DNA of 64,000 bases. It comes from Ignelater luminosus (lineage: Eukaryota; Arthropoda; Insecta; Coleoptera; Elateridae). The stretch is from the NCBI GenBank assembly GCA_011009095.1, contig VTPC01004757.1, positions 27,827 to 91,826 of the forward strand. The letters are read 5' to 3'. Positions 35,491 to 45,189 of this stretch are shown one piece after another. The notes under the pieces were generated by a model. It was not told where the DNA came from and ran no database searches. It was given only the letters and a program-made list of their open reading frames with translations. Made by a program: the position numbers and the translations under genes. The first letter of the stretch is position 1. Each line of letters opens with the position of its first letter.

Positions 35491-35964
35491 TTGAGGTTCT
35501 TCCGGGTGGGGCTAGTACTCAAGCTTTTCTGCTTTAAGGTCTTTGCAGTTAGTGATAATGTTATTGGTCGCTACTTGGCACATCGTCATGTCAAAATGTG
35601 TCTGGCAAGAAAACACATTGAGAGGGGAAGGAAAATTACAAAAGAAGTTAAAACATGCATAGGAAAAATCGATTGCATAAAAACTGAAACATTCTGGAGA
35701 GAAGCAAGAAAATCAATCATAACGAAAAGATTTCTTGTAAACCGAGGCAACCTAGTTTCACAGATAATATACATTGTAACCACTGTATATCATCAAAACA
35801 GCAGTTACATTTATTTTGCAGAGAATTTCTTTAGTTTAAGTCATATGGAAATAGTAGTTCTTTGCTTTTCCAATGTGGAGTATTACATCGCAATAAATAG
35901 ACATTCTGGGAATAGATATAAGAGAATAGACAAGGAATTCTTAATGAGAATTTCCAAAGCCTGA
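35491..35964 (+). other. 157-codon open frame, unrecognised
   Basis: The open stretch is long for this A+T-rich DNA. The first ATG is at about 35596, leaving 122 codons. It has a basic middle part (RKHIERGRKITKEVKTCIGK) and a more hydrophobic end. No motif, signal peptide or clear membrane segment is visible. I do not recognise it and cannot separate it from chance. Confidence 0.2.
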
Positions 35965-35969
35965 CTAAT

Positions 35970-37340
35970 ACCTGACTATATAGAAGACATTTTATTAGGG
36001 TAATTAAATCTGAATTTGTTACAAGTACCTCTAGAGATAGAGAAATAAATTTCGATAATATTGAAGAGCATATACAAGGATTATGTGAACGAACGAAAAT
36101 TAACTAAGACAAACGTCTAAACAAAGATCTATTTTTTAAAAGTTTTTTTTGTAAAACTGTAAGATCACCCGCTAAGGGATCGTCGTTTAAATACCAATCA
36201 TATAGTTTAGAAGCCAGAGTACTGATAAGGGGCTGTATCATTAAACAAGATAACACAGGATCTAAAGAATCTCCTTATTAAACACTACATTAAGACAAAA
36301 ACGGCTTGATTTATTTTGATATATGTATACAGTAGTAGTGTCGTCATACATGTCAAAGTTCCCTATTACGTGACTTTCTGTAACGCACGTGTATTTGATT
36401 TTTTTTAATTGGAAAAAGCGTTTACTCTCTAGGGAGTTTGCATAGGGGGTTGCTTTAAACACTTTGAAATATATTTTTTAAACAGTTAACACGTCAGCCT
36501 GCTATATCATTTCATGACCAGATTTTCCCTTTCGCTTTTGTACACCTACATATTTGGATTTATTTAGATTCTCTTATTCTGTGCACTGAATTTTAAAATA
36601 TCATAAATGATAGGTATAAAATTAATTTTTAGTAAACTGATAATGGCAAGTACATTATAGAAAAATTAGATCTTGCGTTGGATTCAAACCCGCATCTTTT
36701 ACAAAATTAGTGCCAGTTTGTAGAATTACAAAATTAAGAGAAGACTGCGTGACAAAGGCAGCCTTATTTCCAAAAAGTCCAGCAAAGAAAGTGACAGATA
36801 AGTTACTCAGAATCAGTAAACAGGACATCAAGCTACTGATGTAGGTAATAACAGAGCATTGTTCCCTCAACAAATACTTCTTCAATATGGTAACCGTACA
36901 GAAATAAGCATGCGGAAGCTACGATGAGGAGGAAGAAATTCCAATTCTCATTATTTTGCAAAAATAAAAACGTAAAGAAATCTTCTGGCTTCAAGCACCC
37001 ACTTGAACTTGGCACTCAGATGCAATGTATCTTTTGTGTCCCAGGTGCAGCACGTTCTTGAATTTACGCGTCTTTACTTTGGCAGCTATTTTCTCTGATA
37101 TCAAGCAAAACTTCCAAACTATTACGGATAATGCTGTCTTTGTGATGACACTAAATTATAATCTACGTCTTCTAAAACGAAGTGTATCTATTTTTACAGC
37201 GTCTGAAATCAGTACGAAGATCCATTTATTATAGAGCAGGAGTTAAAATTAAAAACAAGCTATCGGAACTTCAAATCTTATCTTAAATTACGAATATACC
37301 TTGAATGCATCTGCGCCTATTTACCTGTTACAAGAGATAG
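35970..37340. other. no gene recognised
   Basis: A+T-rich with short frames. Nothing supportable was seen. Confidence 0.45.
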
Positions 37341-37346
37341 ATTCTA

Positions 37347-37582
37347 TACAGGGTGATGCTAGGACATTAGCAACTGGAACTTTCAAAATTAGTCCTCTTG
37401 CGTTTTAACATTTAAAAAGGCACCGATTGCTGATAAGCTATAGAATTAGGTAGAATATGCATTTACATCAGTCACCCAAACCACGGCGTCTTTTACAGCT
37501 TCTTACCTGTAACCTGGCGAAAACCAACAATTAAATTGGCAAAGTGTTTTAAGAACTTGAATACCGAGCTACCTTAGATGTA
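37347..37582 (+). mobile_element. possible left end of an older element hosting the mariner
   Basis: TACAGGGTGATGCTAGGAC begins at 37347 and resembles the termini of other elements in the window. The mariner starts 236 bp later. No matching right end is visible beyond the mariner, so the call rests on one terminus only. Confidence 0.3.
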
Positions 37583-37612
37583 ACACATCGTTCAATAAGT
37601 CCCGAGACTAAC
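37583..37612. repeat. mariner terminal inverted repeat, left
   Basis: Thirty bases starting ACACATCGTT, exactly inverted at 38845-38874. Transposase binds such ends. Confidence 0.95.
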
Positions 37613-37646
37613 AACGAAAACAACATTTTTTTTTCAAAAATCATTT

Positions 37647-38695
37647 TTATTCATCAATATAATCTCCTTTTAGAGTGATACAATCTTTCCAACGCCTTTC
37701 CAACATTTCTATACCATGTTTATAGAAGGATTTATCCTTTGCTTCAAAATAGGCTTCACTTTCGGCAATGACCTCCTCATTCGAGCCAAATTTTTTTCCC
37801 TGGAGCATTTTTTTGAGATCAGCAAAGAGCCAGTAGTCGCTGGGGGCTAAATCTGGCGAATACGGGGGGTGGGGAAGCAAATCAAAGCCCAACTCGTAGA
37901 TTTTTGCCATTGTTTTCATGGACTTGTGGCATGGTGCATTGTCTTGCTGAAAAAGGATTTTTTTCTTCTTCATGTGCGGTCGTTTTGCTGCGATCTCCTC
38001 CTTCAAACGTACCAACAAGTCAATATAATAATCACTGTTGATCGATTTACCTTTTTCCAGGTAGTCAATGAAAATGACGCCATGTGTATCCCAAAAAACA
38101 GACGCCATGATTTTGCCAGCAAATTGCTGCGTTTTTGGACGCTTTGGGCGGCTTTCGCCAGCCATGCGCCACTCAGATAATTGCCGATTCGACTCCGGAG
38201 TGAAATGATGTATCCATGTTTCATCCATGGTCACGTATCGACGCAGGAAATCCTTTTTATTGCGAGTAAATAGCGATAAACAGCTCTCTGAATCGTCGAT
38301 TCGTTGCTGTTTTTGTTCCATTGAAAGCAATCGCGGCACCCACTTGGAAAAACCTTTTTCATGCTCAATTTTTCATGAAGGATTGTAAATACGCTTCCAG
38401 ATGATATCTGTGTCATTTCTGCAATCTCACGGACCTTTACTTTGCGGTTTTTCATTACGATTTTGAATACTTCACTCACATTTTCCGGTGTAACGGCTTC
38501 CAAAGGCCTACCCGAACGTTCCGCATCGTTTGTGTCCGTACGACCACGTTTAAACTCAGCATACCAACGACAAATCGTTGATTTCGATGGAGAGGAGTCC
38601 GGGTAACGTTTCTCAAGCCATTGCTGGGCTTCTACGGTGTTTTTACCCATTAAAAAACAATGTTTTATCAACACGCGAAACTCGCTTTGTTCCAT
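37647..38695 (-). pseudogene. mariner transposase, one frameshift
   Basis: ATG at 38693-38695 (MEQSEFRVLIKHCFLMGK) opens a frame with the N-terminal helix-turn-helix half: STICRWYAEFKRGRTDTND, then the GRP linker SGRP, then a second helix-turn-helix ending ILHEKLSMKK. A one-base deficit in the T-run near 38355 moves the rest to another frame, which continues at VPRLLSMEQKQQR. The catalytic part has VTMDETWIHHF, FQQDNAPCHKS and YSPDLAPSDYWLF, with 34 residues between the second and third Asp (DD34D). It ends LKGDYIDE and TAA at 37647-37649. The total of 1049 bp is one base short of 349 codons, the normal mariner length. All three catalytic Asp are kept. One event accounts for the loss of function. 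Confidence 0.95.
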
Positions 38696-38844
38696 TTTTC
38701 AAACAAATTACAAAGTGACTTTACTCTAACCTCGATAACTCTGCTGTTTGTGGTCCAATCGACGTGAAATGTTTACACGTTTCATGTGAAGGTTCGCACT
38801 CTAGGGAAACGTGGCTAGTTTGGTACTACTAGCACCATCTCTGG

Positions 38845-38874
38845 GTTAGTCTCGGGACTTATTGAACGATGTGT
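38845..38874. repeat. mariner terminal inverted repeat, right
   Basis: Exact inverse of 37583-37612 (GTTAGTCTCGGGACTTATTG...), followed by the target TA. Confidence 0.95.
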
Positions 38875-38876
38875 TA

Positions 38877-39225
38877 TGTTTTGTGAGGAGTCACAATCAA
38901 TGGCAGTTACAACTGTCTAGATGTCAAATGAAGGGCCAAGCATCGTCAATATGAAATAGCGGAGAAATATGAATTTGCATATAATTCTGCTTATAATACT
39001 CAGGTCAAAGATTTTTAATTTTTAATACGAATATGGCCACAAGGATTCTAGATATTTTTGTTTCAAACGTATAATGCATATAAAATTCTTTGTACCTTTA
39101 CTACTCCAACAACGTTTGGTTCGAATACAGAATCCTTGATAATTAAAACTTTTTTAAACATGGCATTGTATTATTCTTATTAGATTGAATATTAATTTTA
39201 AATGCATATAGAAAATTTTCAATTG
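38877..39225. other. no gene recognised
   Basis: Flanking DNA to the right of the mariner. It could be the remainder of the older element suspected at 37347, but no motif supports that. Confidence 0.35.
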
Positions 39226-39227
39226 AG

Positions 39228-39275
39228 AGAGCTTTGGTCTAGTTAATCAAAGCTCGCGGATTCGAATCCTGTCCG
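39228..39275 (+). other. tRNA-like internal promoter boxes
   Basis: TGGTCTAGTTAATC (about 39234-39247) resembles a pol III A box, and GATTCGAATCC (about 39260-39270) matches the B-box consensus. The T-arm has a mismatch and no acceptor stem or anticodon arm can be drawn, so it is not a tRNA gene. It may be a tRNA-derived SINE head or a coincidence next to the LINE fragment that starts here. Confidence 0.3.
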
Positions 39276-39770
39276 TCGCCGGAAATGTTCTATAGGTACG
39301 TAGAAAAATTAAAAATATATATTCAAAGCCTTCTATTTCCTGGAAATAGTACACTTTGCTTCCGTCAATATTTACTTGGAGTTGACTATTATTCATCATT
39401 TCTCTATCGTTCCATATTATATACCCTTCGGTTTTCTCTTCGTTTATTTGTAGATCCATCTTCTTGACGGTTTAACATTTTTGCAGTTCAGCCTTACTCT
39501 TACATGTTGAGATGATATCATCCATAAAGCCACTTTTTATTTCTATTTATGCTAGCACCTCTTATCACTTTTTCTAATGCCAAATTGAATATAGGGAAAC
39601 AGCAATCTTCCTATCTATCTATTGTTTATCTACCTTCTGTTCTCTCCAACGCATTCTTACTAATCTTAATAACTTACTATTAACTCTTAGCTCTCCTAAA
39701 ATTTTAAGCAATTTGGGTATTCTCATGCTGTCATAGGTTTATTTGAAAATGATAAACAAAATGTGTGTTT
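39240..39770 (-). mobile_element. LINE reverse-transcriptase fragment
   Basis: Minus-strand translation gives a decayed FKQAYDS-like start (about 39750), then HENTQIA in one frame and LRLVRMRWREQK in another, then FNLALEKVIRGASINRNKK (about 39600-39540), and finally MDLQINEEKTEGYIIW (about 39459-39410). These are the RT motif A to thumb blocks of a non-LTR element. Multiple stops and frame changes show that it is old. The FADD box is lost. Clade assignment is not possible from this much; RTE-like or related LINEs fit. Confidence 0.65.
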
Positions 39771-39911
39771 TTTCTTGAAATTCACAATCTTCCGCATACA
39801 GTTCTTTTAGTATAGATATCTGATGATACTGATATTATCTTAACATCAATTATTTTCTAACTTTCTAATGTCATTTTGAAATTTTATATCAATTTAATAA
39901 TTTTGTCAATA

Positions 39912-40613
39912 TACAGGGTGTTACGTAATGTTATGTACTTTTTTCAATGAGTGATTCTTGGGCCAATTCTAAGTCGAGAAGTTCATATAAATGTATGTCC
40001 TAAAATGCTTGGTTTGCAATATACAGGGTGTTGAAGTTTTTATTTTTTTTTCGGTTTTTGTCAAAATTAGTCAAAACACTAGATAAAAATAAGCGTTCAT
40101 TAAGAAAAAAGAATCAAAAGGTTTCCTTAGCAACGGACAAAGCTAACTTAATTTTATGTAAACGGTTTTCGCTTAGGAACAAATTGTAGATATCCATGTA
40201 ATGAGTAATATTGGTTTAATTATTTTCCTTAAAACGGTAACCTATACGAAAAAATTAAAGAAGCCTTTTTTGTTTATAATTGAGTAGTAATTAATAATAA
40301 AATAACACTTTCGAAAAAATCGGTGGCGTAACAATTTTTTCATTAAAATTGTATGGGAACGTAGCCATATCTACGCCACCGGTTAAATAAAAAAAATGCT
40401 TTAGGTCAAAAAGTGTGTTTTTATACCATAAAAATCTATACTAAAATTTAGCGTAATATCATCTCAAACGGTTTTCGAAATTTTTGGTAAAACCAAAAAA
40501 CAATAAAAACTTTAACACCCTGTATGTCGAAAGCCAAATATTTTAGGACATACATTTATATGAACTTTTCAACTTAAAATTGACCCAAGAATCACATTAA
40601 GTAACACCCTGTA
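39912..40613. mobile_element. 702-bp foldback MITE with two-tier termini
   Basis: The outer ends TACAGGGTGTTACGTAATG (39912) and its inverse ending 40613 form arms of about 110 bp (left) and 90 bp (right), with a 15-bp length difference near the tip. The arms share blocks such as TTCATATAAATGTATGTCC. Inside, a second pair of ends of the same type occurs (TACAGGGTGTTGAAG at 40022 and its inverse ending 40524), and similarity continues for about 40 bp more. The centre carries a further inverted pair, CGGTGGCGTA at 40321-40330 and TACGCCACCG at 40372-40381. There is no coding sequence. TA at the outermost positions fits Tc1/mariner-type insertion. Confidence 0.85.
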
Positions 40614-40619
40614 TATTTA

Positions 40620-42280
40620 GTAATCTTTCTATAATAAACTCTTTGTTGGGAATATTTCGTTACTTTATCTCGCATAATGTGTATTTAAAACATATGTGCG
40701 GTTTCCTGGTGGAAATCGTTTATTATATTTCAGAGTGTATTTCTCTGAAGTTATGGTAGTTAAAAAATGCTGTCTTAGGTCAAGCTCGTTTTACTGTGAA
40801 TTAATACGCATTTAACTTTTTATTTTATATGGGAATGCGCTAAGCTTATATTTGGCTTCTATGTAACTCTGTCTGTTACGGAACATATTTCGTTCGCAAA
40901 GGAAGCTTAATACATCATTAATTTGAATAGATTATTTGTATTTTTGCGGATTCAGCAGCGATACGAAGGGACTAGTTCATTGTAATGAATAGAGATGGTT
41001 TGTTGTTATCTTTGTCCAGCTCACGTTAAATCTAGTAGTTGCGTCTAATCAAGACGTGGTCCTAGTTTCAGCGTATTCAGCCTACTCAAGACGCGCAGTA
41101 GTCAGAGGGTTGTCATCTGAGTCAAAAAGCGGCTCACCTGTTTGGGGTTGTTAGTTATTAAATTTTGCGTAGCAAATTCATCGCTGTAGTGTTAAACAGT
41201 TTAGGCAAATCCCATCGGGAATAGTTCCGTAAGATTATATACGATTGTCTTTACCGGATCTACTAAAATTGTGCGGATGCTTGAAAATAAACATTTCTTT
41301 AATAATAGTATCGCGATAAGATTTCATTAATCCAAGAACTTTATTTTACTACGTTAGGTTTGTGAAAATTTACGACATCCTTGTTCTAGTTATAAGAACT
41401 TCTTAATCAGTAAATCATTAGTGATATTTGAAATTATCGAATCCTCTTGCTTATCGAAAATTGTTAAAAGATCCATCGCTTTGTTTAAGAGAGCTAATTG
41501 ATAGCATTGAACATTCTACGCCTATGTAAAGTTTGTATTAAAGTAGGCACCAATGTTGCTTAAATGTTTTGGTGCGTGAATAAGGTACTCTTCTTGATGT
41601 GCGTTGTTTTCTAACGCAAGTAGGGTCAGTGACCATCCCGCAAGCCACTAGAGTTTCGTAAATCAAGAAATAAATTTTATAATACTGAGTCCACGCTTGG
41701 TAACCAGCTGTTGTATATAACTTTAGATGGTACCGCTAGATTAATAGATTCATTTATTATTTATTTTGTTTGTGTTATATCATACAGTCAATTATATCAA
41801 CAATTTTGTAGGTAGCTATTGTAATAATGGGTGCCCAGGGATAAATTGAATTTAGATTCATAATATTTCTTTAATAAGTTAAAGGTTTTGTTGAGATCAG
41901 ATAAAAAAATTCTGTAATTTTTTTTTAATATCATACCTATATATTTGATTTTGATACATACATATTTCAAGATAATCTGTGAAATCTAGTGCTTTACATT
42001 TATATTTTTGGTCACTACACATATTTTAATTTGTTCTAAACTGTTTTCTTTAAATATATACATATTTTTTCGTTTCTTATTATTTTCATTTTTAATTAAA
42101 TAAATAACCGTAAACTAAATTCAACATTTTATTTGGGTACTGTTTAGTAACTTTTTTTTGACTAAAATCTCAGATTATGCAGTACGGCTTGGAGTGATCA
42201 CTAATCCTGATTCTCCAGTGTAAGTTCTGCAGTGAAAATTAATTGTGCACATTACTGCGACTTGGTTTAAGCAAGGAGTT
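40620..42280. other. no gene recognised
   Basis: From about 40980 to 41250 base composition is more balanced than in the flanks and no frame is long. Nothing in it can be named. Confidence 0.4.
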
Positions 42281-42285
42281 TATAA

Positions 42286-43370
42286 GAGGTAGGGAGATAA
42301 CCTCCGCAATATCAAGTGAAGTCACGGTCGCCATTTTAGTACGCACCACACCGTACCACGTGCGTCTAGCAGCAACAGTAGTTTGTGTGTTTGTTTGCTT
42401 CAAAAAAATTCTTAATTTTTCTCTTAACATTATGGTTTTGTGTTTAGTGCATTTAGAATTAAAAACACATGATAGAGGCAATTGTTTACCATTTAAAGAA
42501 ATTTCTATCTTACATTGCAGCTTATTGACCACCGAACAACGAATGAATTTAAGCACTACTGGTTGTCGGTTGGAAAATACTACTGATTTAATACAAATTG
42601 AGGATCCTTCAAATCATATGTACCTCCAGGCAATACAGGAGTTGACTAATTTTTCAAAAAATGTAGTTGTTTACATAGCAGGTTTTGGAATTTTAGTAGA
42701 CAGGTCAAACAAATTAGATTATCACCTGATTGCAATCAAAAATCGTGATGCTTTGTTATTTCCATCGTCTGATGTTACAGATACTTTGTATAAATAGTGA
42801 GAAATGTGTCAAGCAAGCTTTAGCCACCCTTAACAGAGAGTGGTGGCAAATTTCTGTTAAAAAAATTTACTTCTGCATATTTGTCACTATCAGTGTTAAA
42901 TTATTATTTAGGTAAAAATATTTTCCTTTTTTTAAACGAACATAATAGTACGTGTATCATTATATATTATTTTGTATTCAAATAAATGTTTTAACCTATT
43001 TTGCTTTATTTATTATAATAATAAAGGGTATAACATCACTTTAGTGAATAAAAATTAAAGATTTAATACATAATTAATCCATTTAGAAGGATGATTAAGA
43101 AAGTATTGTTAGAAATGGTATGTAGATATATAAAATAAACTGGAACTCATTCACTTTCTTCCTTTAAAGAGAGTGAATAAAAAGAAAATCTAACCACTTG
43201 CAAAATTAGAGAAATAAATCTGCAAGTGTTAAGGAATTTTAATTTAATAATTCAATTTTAAATTAGAATTTTATCAAAAAGTTTTATCGTATGTCCATAT
43301 GTGCGCTTAAATTCTTGGTGCGTACTTTGCGGGTTGCATATCCTACTGGTTACGTCATCCCCTGCCCCTC
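42286..43370 (+). mobile_element. internally deleted THAP/P-like DNA transposon
   Basis: An exact 11-bp inverted pair, AGTACGCACCA (42338-42348) and TGGTGCGTACT (43316-43326), is nested inside looser inverted similarity (GAGGTAGGGAGATAACC on the left against GGTTACGTCATCCCCTGCC on the right). P-type elements are known to have short subterminal inverted repeats inside their ends, so the layout fits. The frame inside (42432-42915) has a transposase-like C-terminus. The boundaries and the 8-bp target duplication expected of this family are not proven. Confidence 0.5.
42432..42915 (+). pseudogene. THAP/P-like transposase remnant, start fused to end
   Basis: From ATG at 42432 the frame begins MVLCLVHLELKTHDRGNC, which recalls a THAP zinc finger start (MVxCxVxGCxN...HDRGxxF). 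After only about 60 residues it passes to NVVVYIAGFGILVDRSNKL, then LIAIKNRDALLFPSSDVTD, the C-terminal block seen in THAP9/P-like transposases (VxYIAGFV...LIxxKxRGGLxxPSxDV). The frame stops at 42797. In another frame the match appears to continue as NSEKCVKQALATLN. The whole catalytic middle is absent, so the copy is an end-to-end deletion derivative. The C-terminal match is fair and the THAP start is weaker. Confidence 0.5.
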
Positions 43371-43699
43371 GCGGCTTCAATTTACCTCGTCCACAAATGG
43401 GTTATGTTCTCTCCTTCCTTCTTATTAATCTCCTTGAGTTTAAGCAAGAGTATTGAGGTTAAGTCAGTATAATCTCTCCTGGTAAGTTTGGAGAGAGTCT
43501 GAGTACAGGGTGTCCACTACTATCAAAGTGTTTTCTATATATACCGAGTCTTCTCTGGTGACTTTGACTTAACTCCTGGCAGCCATATCGATTGTGGCAT
43601 CTTTAAAAGGAAGTGAGGTTCTTTTATTGAGTTTCTAATTCAATTTATGGTAAATTGCGAGCACAACATTTAAGTCTGCACGGGCATAAGGCCACTTTT

Positions 43700-44160
43700 C
43701 CAGGTTTTGCCCGTGACTATTTCTCATTAATTTTTCATGTCTTCTAAGTTTGGTGTTTGCTTGTTATCTTCGTTTCTTCCTTCTTCCACTGTAATCTGTA
43801 TTCCTTCTTGTTTTTCTTTAATATTTAGCAATTCTTGAAAATACTTTGTTCAAATTCTCAACAACTCTTGCTTTTCTGTCATTTTATGCTTGTCCGAGGT
43901 TTTGTAAAATATTGTTCCGTTCTGGTATCTCTTTTTTATTTTCATTGTCCCTTGGTAAAAGTTTCTTATTTACATATCTATGTAATACCTTTGTACCCCA
44001 TTAATAAACTCTTCCCTATATTGCCTTCTTTCTCTTTGCATATTTCTTTAAACCGTCTTGTTTGTTCTTGGTATATATCGTCTCTGTTTCCTCCAATTTC
44101 GCTTTCTAGTATTTCTAAATTTAGTCTCATTCTCATAGTTATTTAATTGTTGTAAATTCT
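43700..44160 (-). mobile_element. LINE fragment upstream of the RT core
   Basis: Minus-strand frames from about 44150 down show charged, helical text typical of the linker between endonuclease and reverse transcriptase in non-LTR elements (TETIYTKNKQDGLKKYAKRK). They end in KEKQEGIQITVEEGR-like text and NLEDMK near 43750, where LINEs have the block before KNGKAPG. The RT itself does not follow. Several stops and frame changes are present. Pyrimidine-rich plus-strand frames here are shadows of it. Confidence 0.45.
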
Positions 44161-44385
44161 TTTTAATTGGTCTTCGTTTATTGGTAGGAAGATATAAAGG
44201 AAGAACTCTAGGACCTGCTGGAGAAATGATATAATAATACGTCTAGAAACAATTTGAAAATAGCGTAAATAGTTAAGGAAGGAATGTATACTGAAAAGAA
44301 GAAGAAAATCGGAAAGCTGTAAAACGAATTTGTAAAGAAAGAAACTTAAATAGCTAAAAGCATTTACTTCCACACAAAAAGAATA

Positions 44386-45185
44386 TACAGTGTATCTACT
44401 TAAGTTGGAACCATATGGCAAACTTTTTTATTATTAGTTTTACGACAAAACGTTATTCTTCATAAAAGGTTCTACATTGTCTAAAACCTAAAATGTCACC
44501 ACCAGATATGAAAATATTTCAGTCATATACGAGGTGTGTAAGAAAATATGAATTTTGCTCAATAGTAAAGTACCTTTATTTTCGACAATATCAAAAAATG
44601 TTGAAAAGGAAAGTTTATCAATTAAAAAACTATGTTCTAATATGCAATTACATCCATCTACCCTGAAACATTTTTTTTATTTTTACAAATTGTTCTCAAA
44701 TTGATTAAAAAAATTATAAATTACATTTCATTGTGTAAATCCCAATAACAAACATTTATTTTTTTTTGTTTATAAAAAACATGATAACCTTTCCGTTTCG
44801 TCACATGTTTTGTAAACATTTGGCATTACATAACATAACAATAATTTATTTTGCAAATATGAAAGTGCATACGATTTGTAAAACTGAAAAAAGAGTTTTA
44901 GGGTAGATGTGTGTAATTGCATATTAGAAAATAGTTTTTAATTTTGTAATAAATTTTCCTTTATAACATTTTTCGATATCGTCAAGAATAAAGGTACTTT
45001 ACTGTTGGGCAAAACTCATATTTTGTTACACAGCTTGTATACGTATGACTAAAACATTTTTATATTTGATGGTGGCATTTTAGGTTTTAGACAATGCAGA
45101 ACTTTTTATGAACAATAACTTTTTGTCGTAAAACTAATAATAAAAAAGTTTGCCATATGGTTCTAACTTAACTAGACACACTGTA
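44386..45185. mobile_element. 800-bp near-complete palindromic foldback element
   Basis: The outer ends TACAGTGTATCTACTTAAGT (44386) and TTAACTAGACACACTGTA (ending 45185) start inverted arms of roughly 300 bp with high identity, sharing for example AACCATATGGCAAACTTTTT. A second terminus sits inside each arm (TACGAGGTGTGTAAGAAAAT at 44528 and GTTACACAGCTTGTA ending 45039), 142 and 146 bp from the outer ends. The match continues as AAAGTACCTTTATT and AATATGCAATTACA. The centre (around 44775-44815) is itself partly self-complementary. No coding sequence lies in it. A transcript would fold into a long hairpin. Confidence 0.85.
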
Positions 45186-45189
45186 TAAA

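Larger units (their letters stand above)
37583..38874 (-). mobile_element. nearly intact mariner (DD34D), 1292 bp
   Basis: Perfect 30-bp inverted ends (ACACATCGTTCAATAAGTCC... at the left) enclose a single transposase gene on the minus strand, and TA lies immediately outside both ends (37581-37582 and 38875-38876), the mariner target duplication. The total length of 1.29 kb is the canonical mariner size. Identical ends and a transposase with only one frameshift mark it as the youngest-looking insertion in the window. Confidence 0.95.

Noticed and set aside
39228-39300. tRNA gene
   Set aside because: Only the B-box resembles a T-arm; acceptor and anticodon stems cannot be formed.
43835-44146. 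103-codon plus-strand frame
   Set aside because: Shadow of the minus-strand LINE linker fragment; hydrophobic because the coding strand is Lys/Glu-rich.
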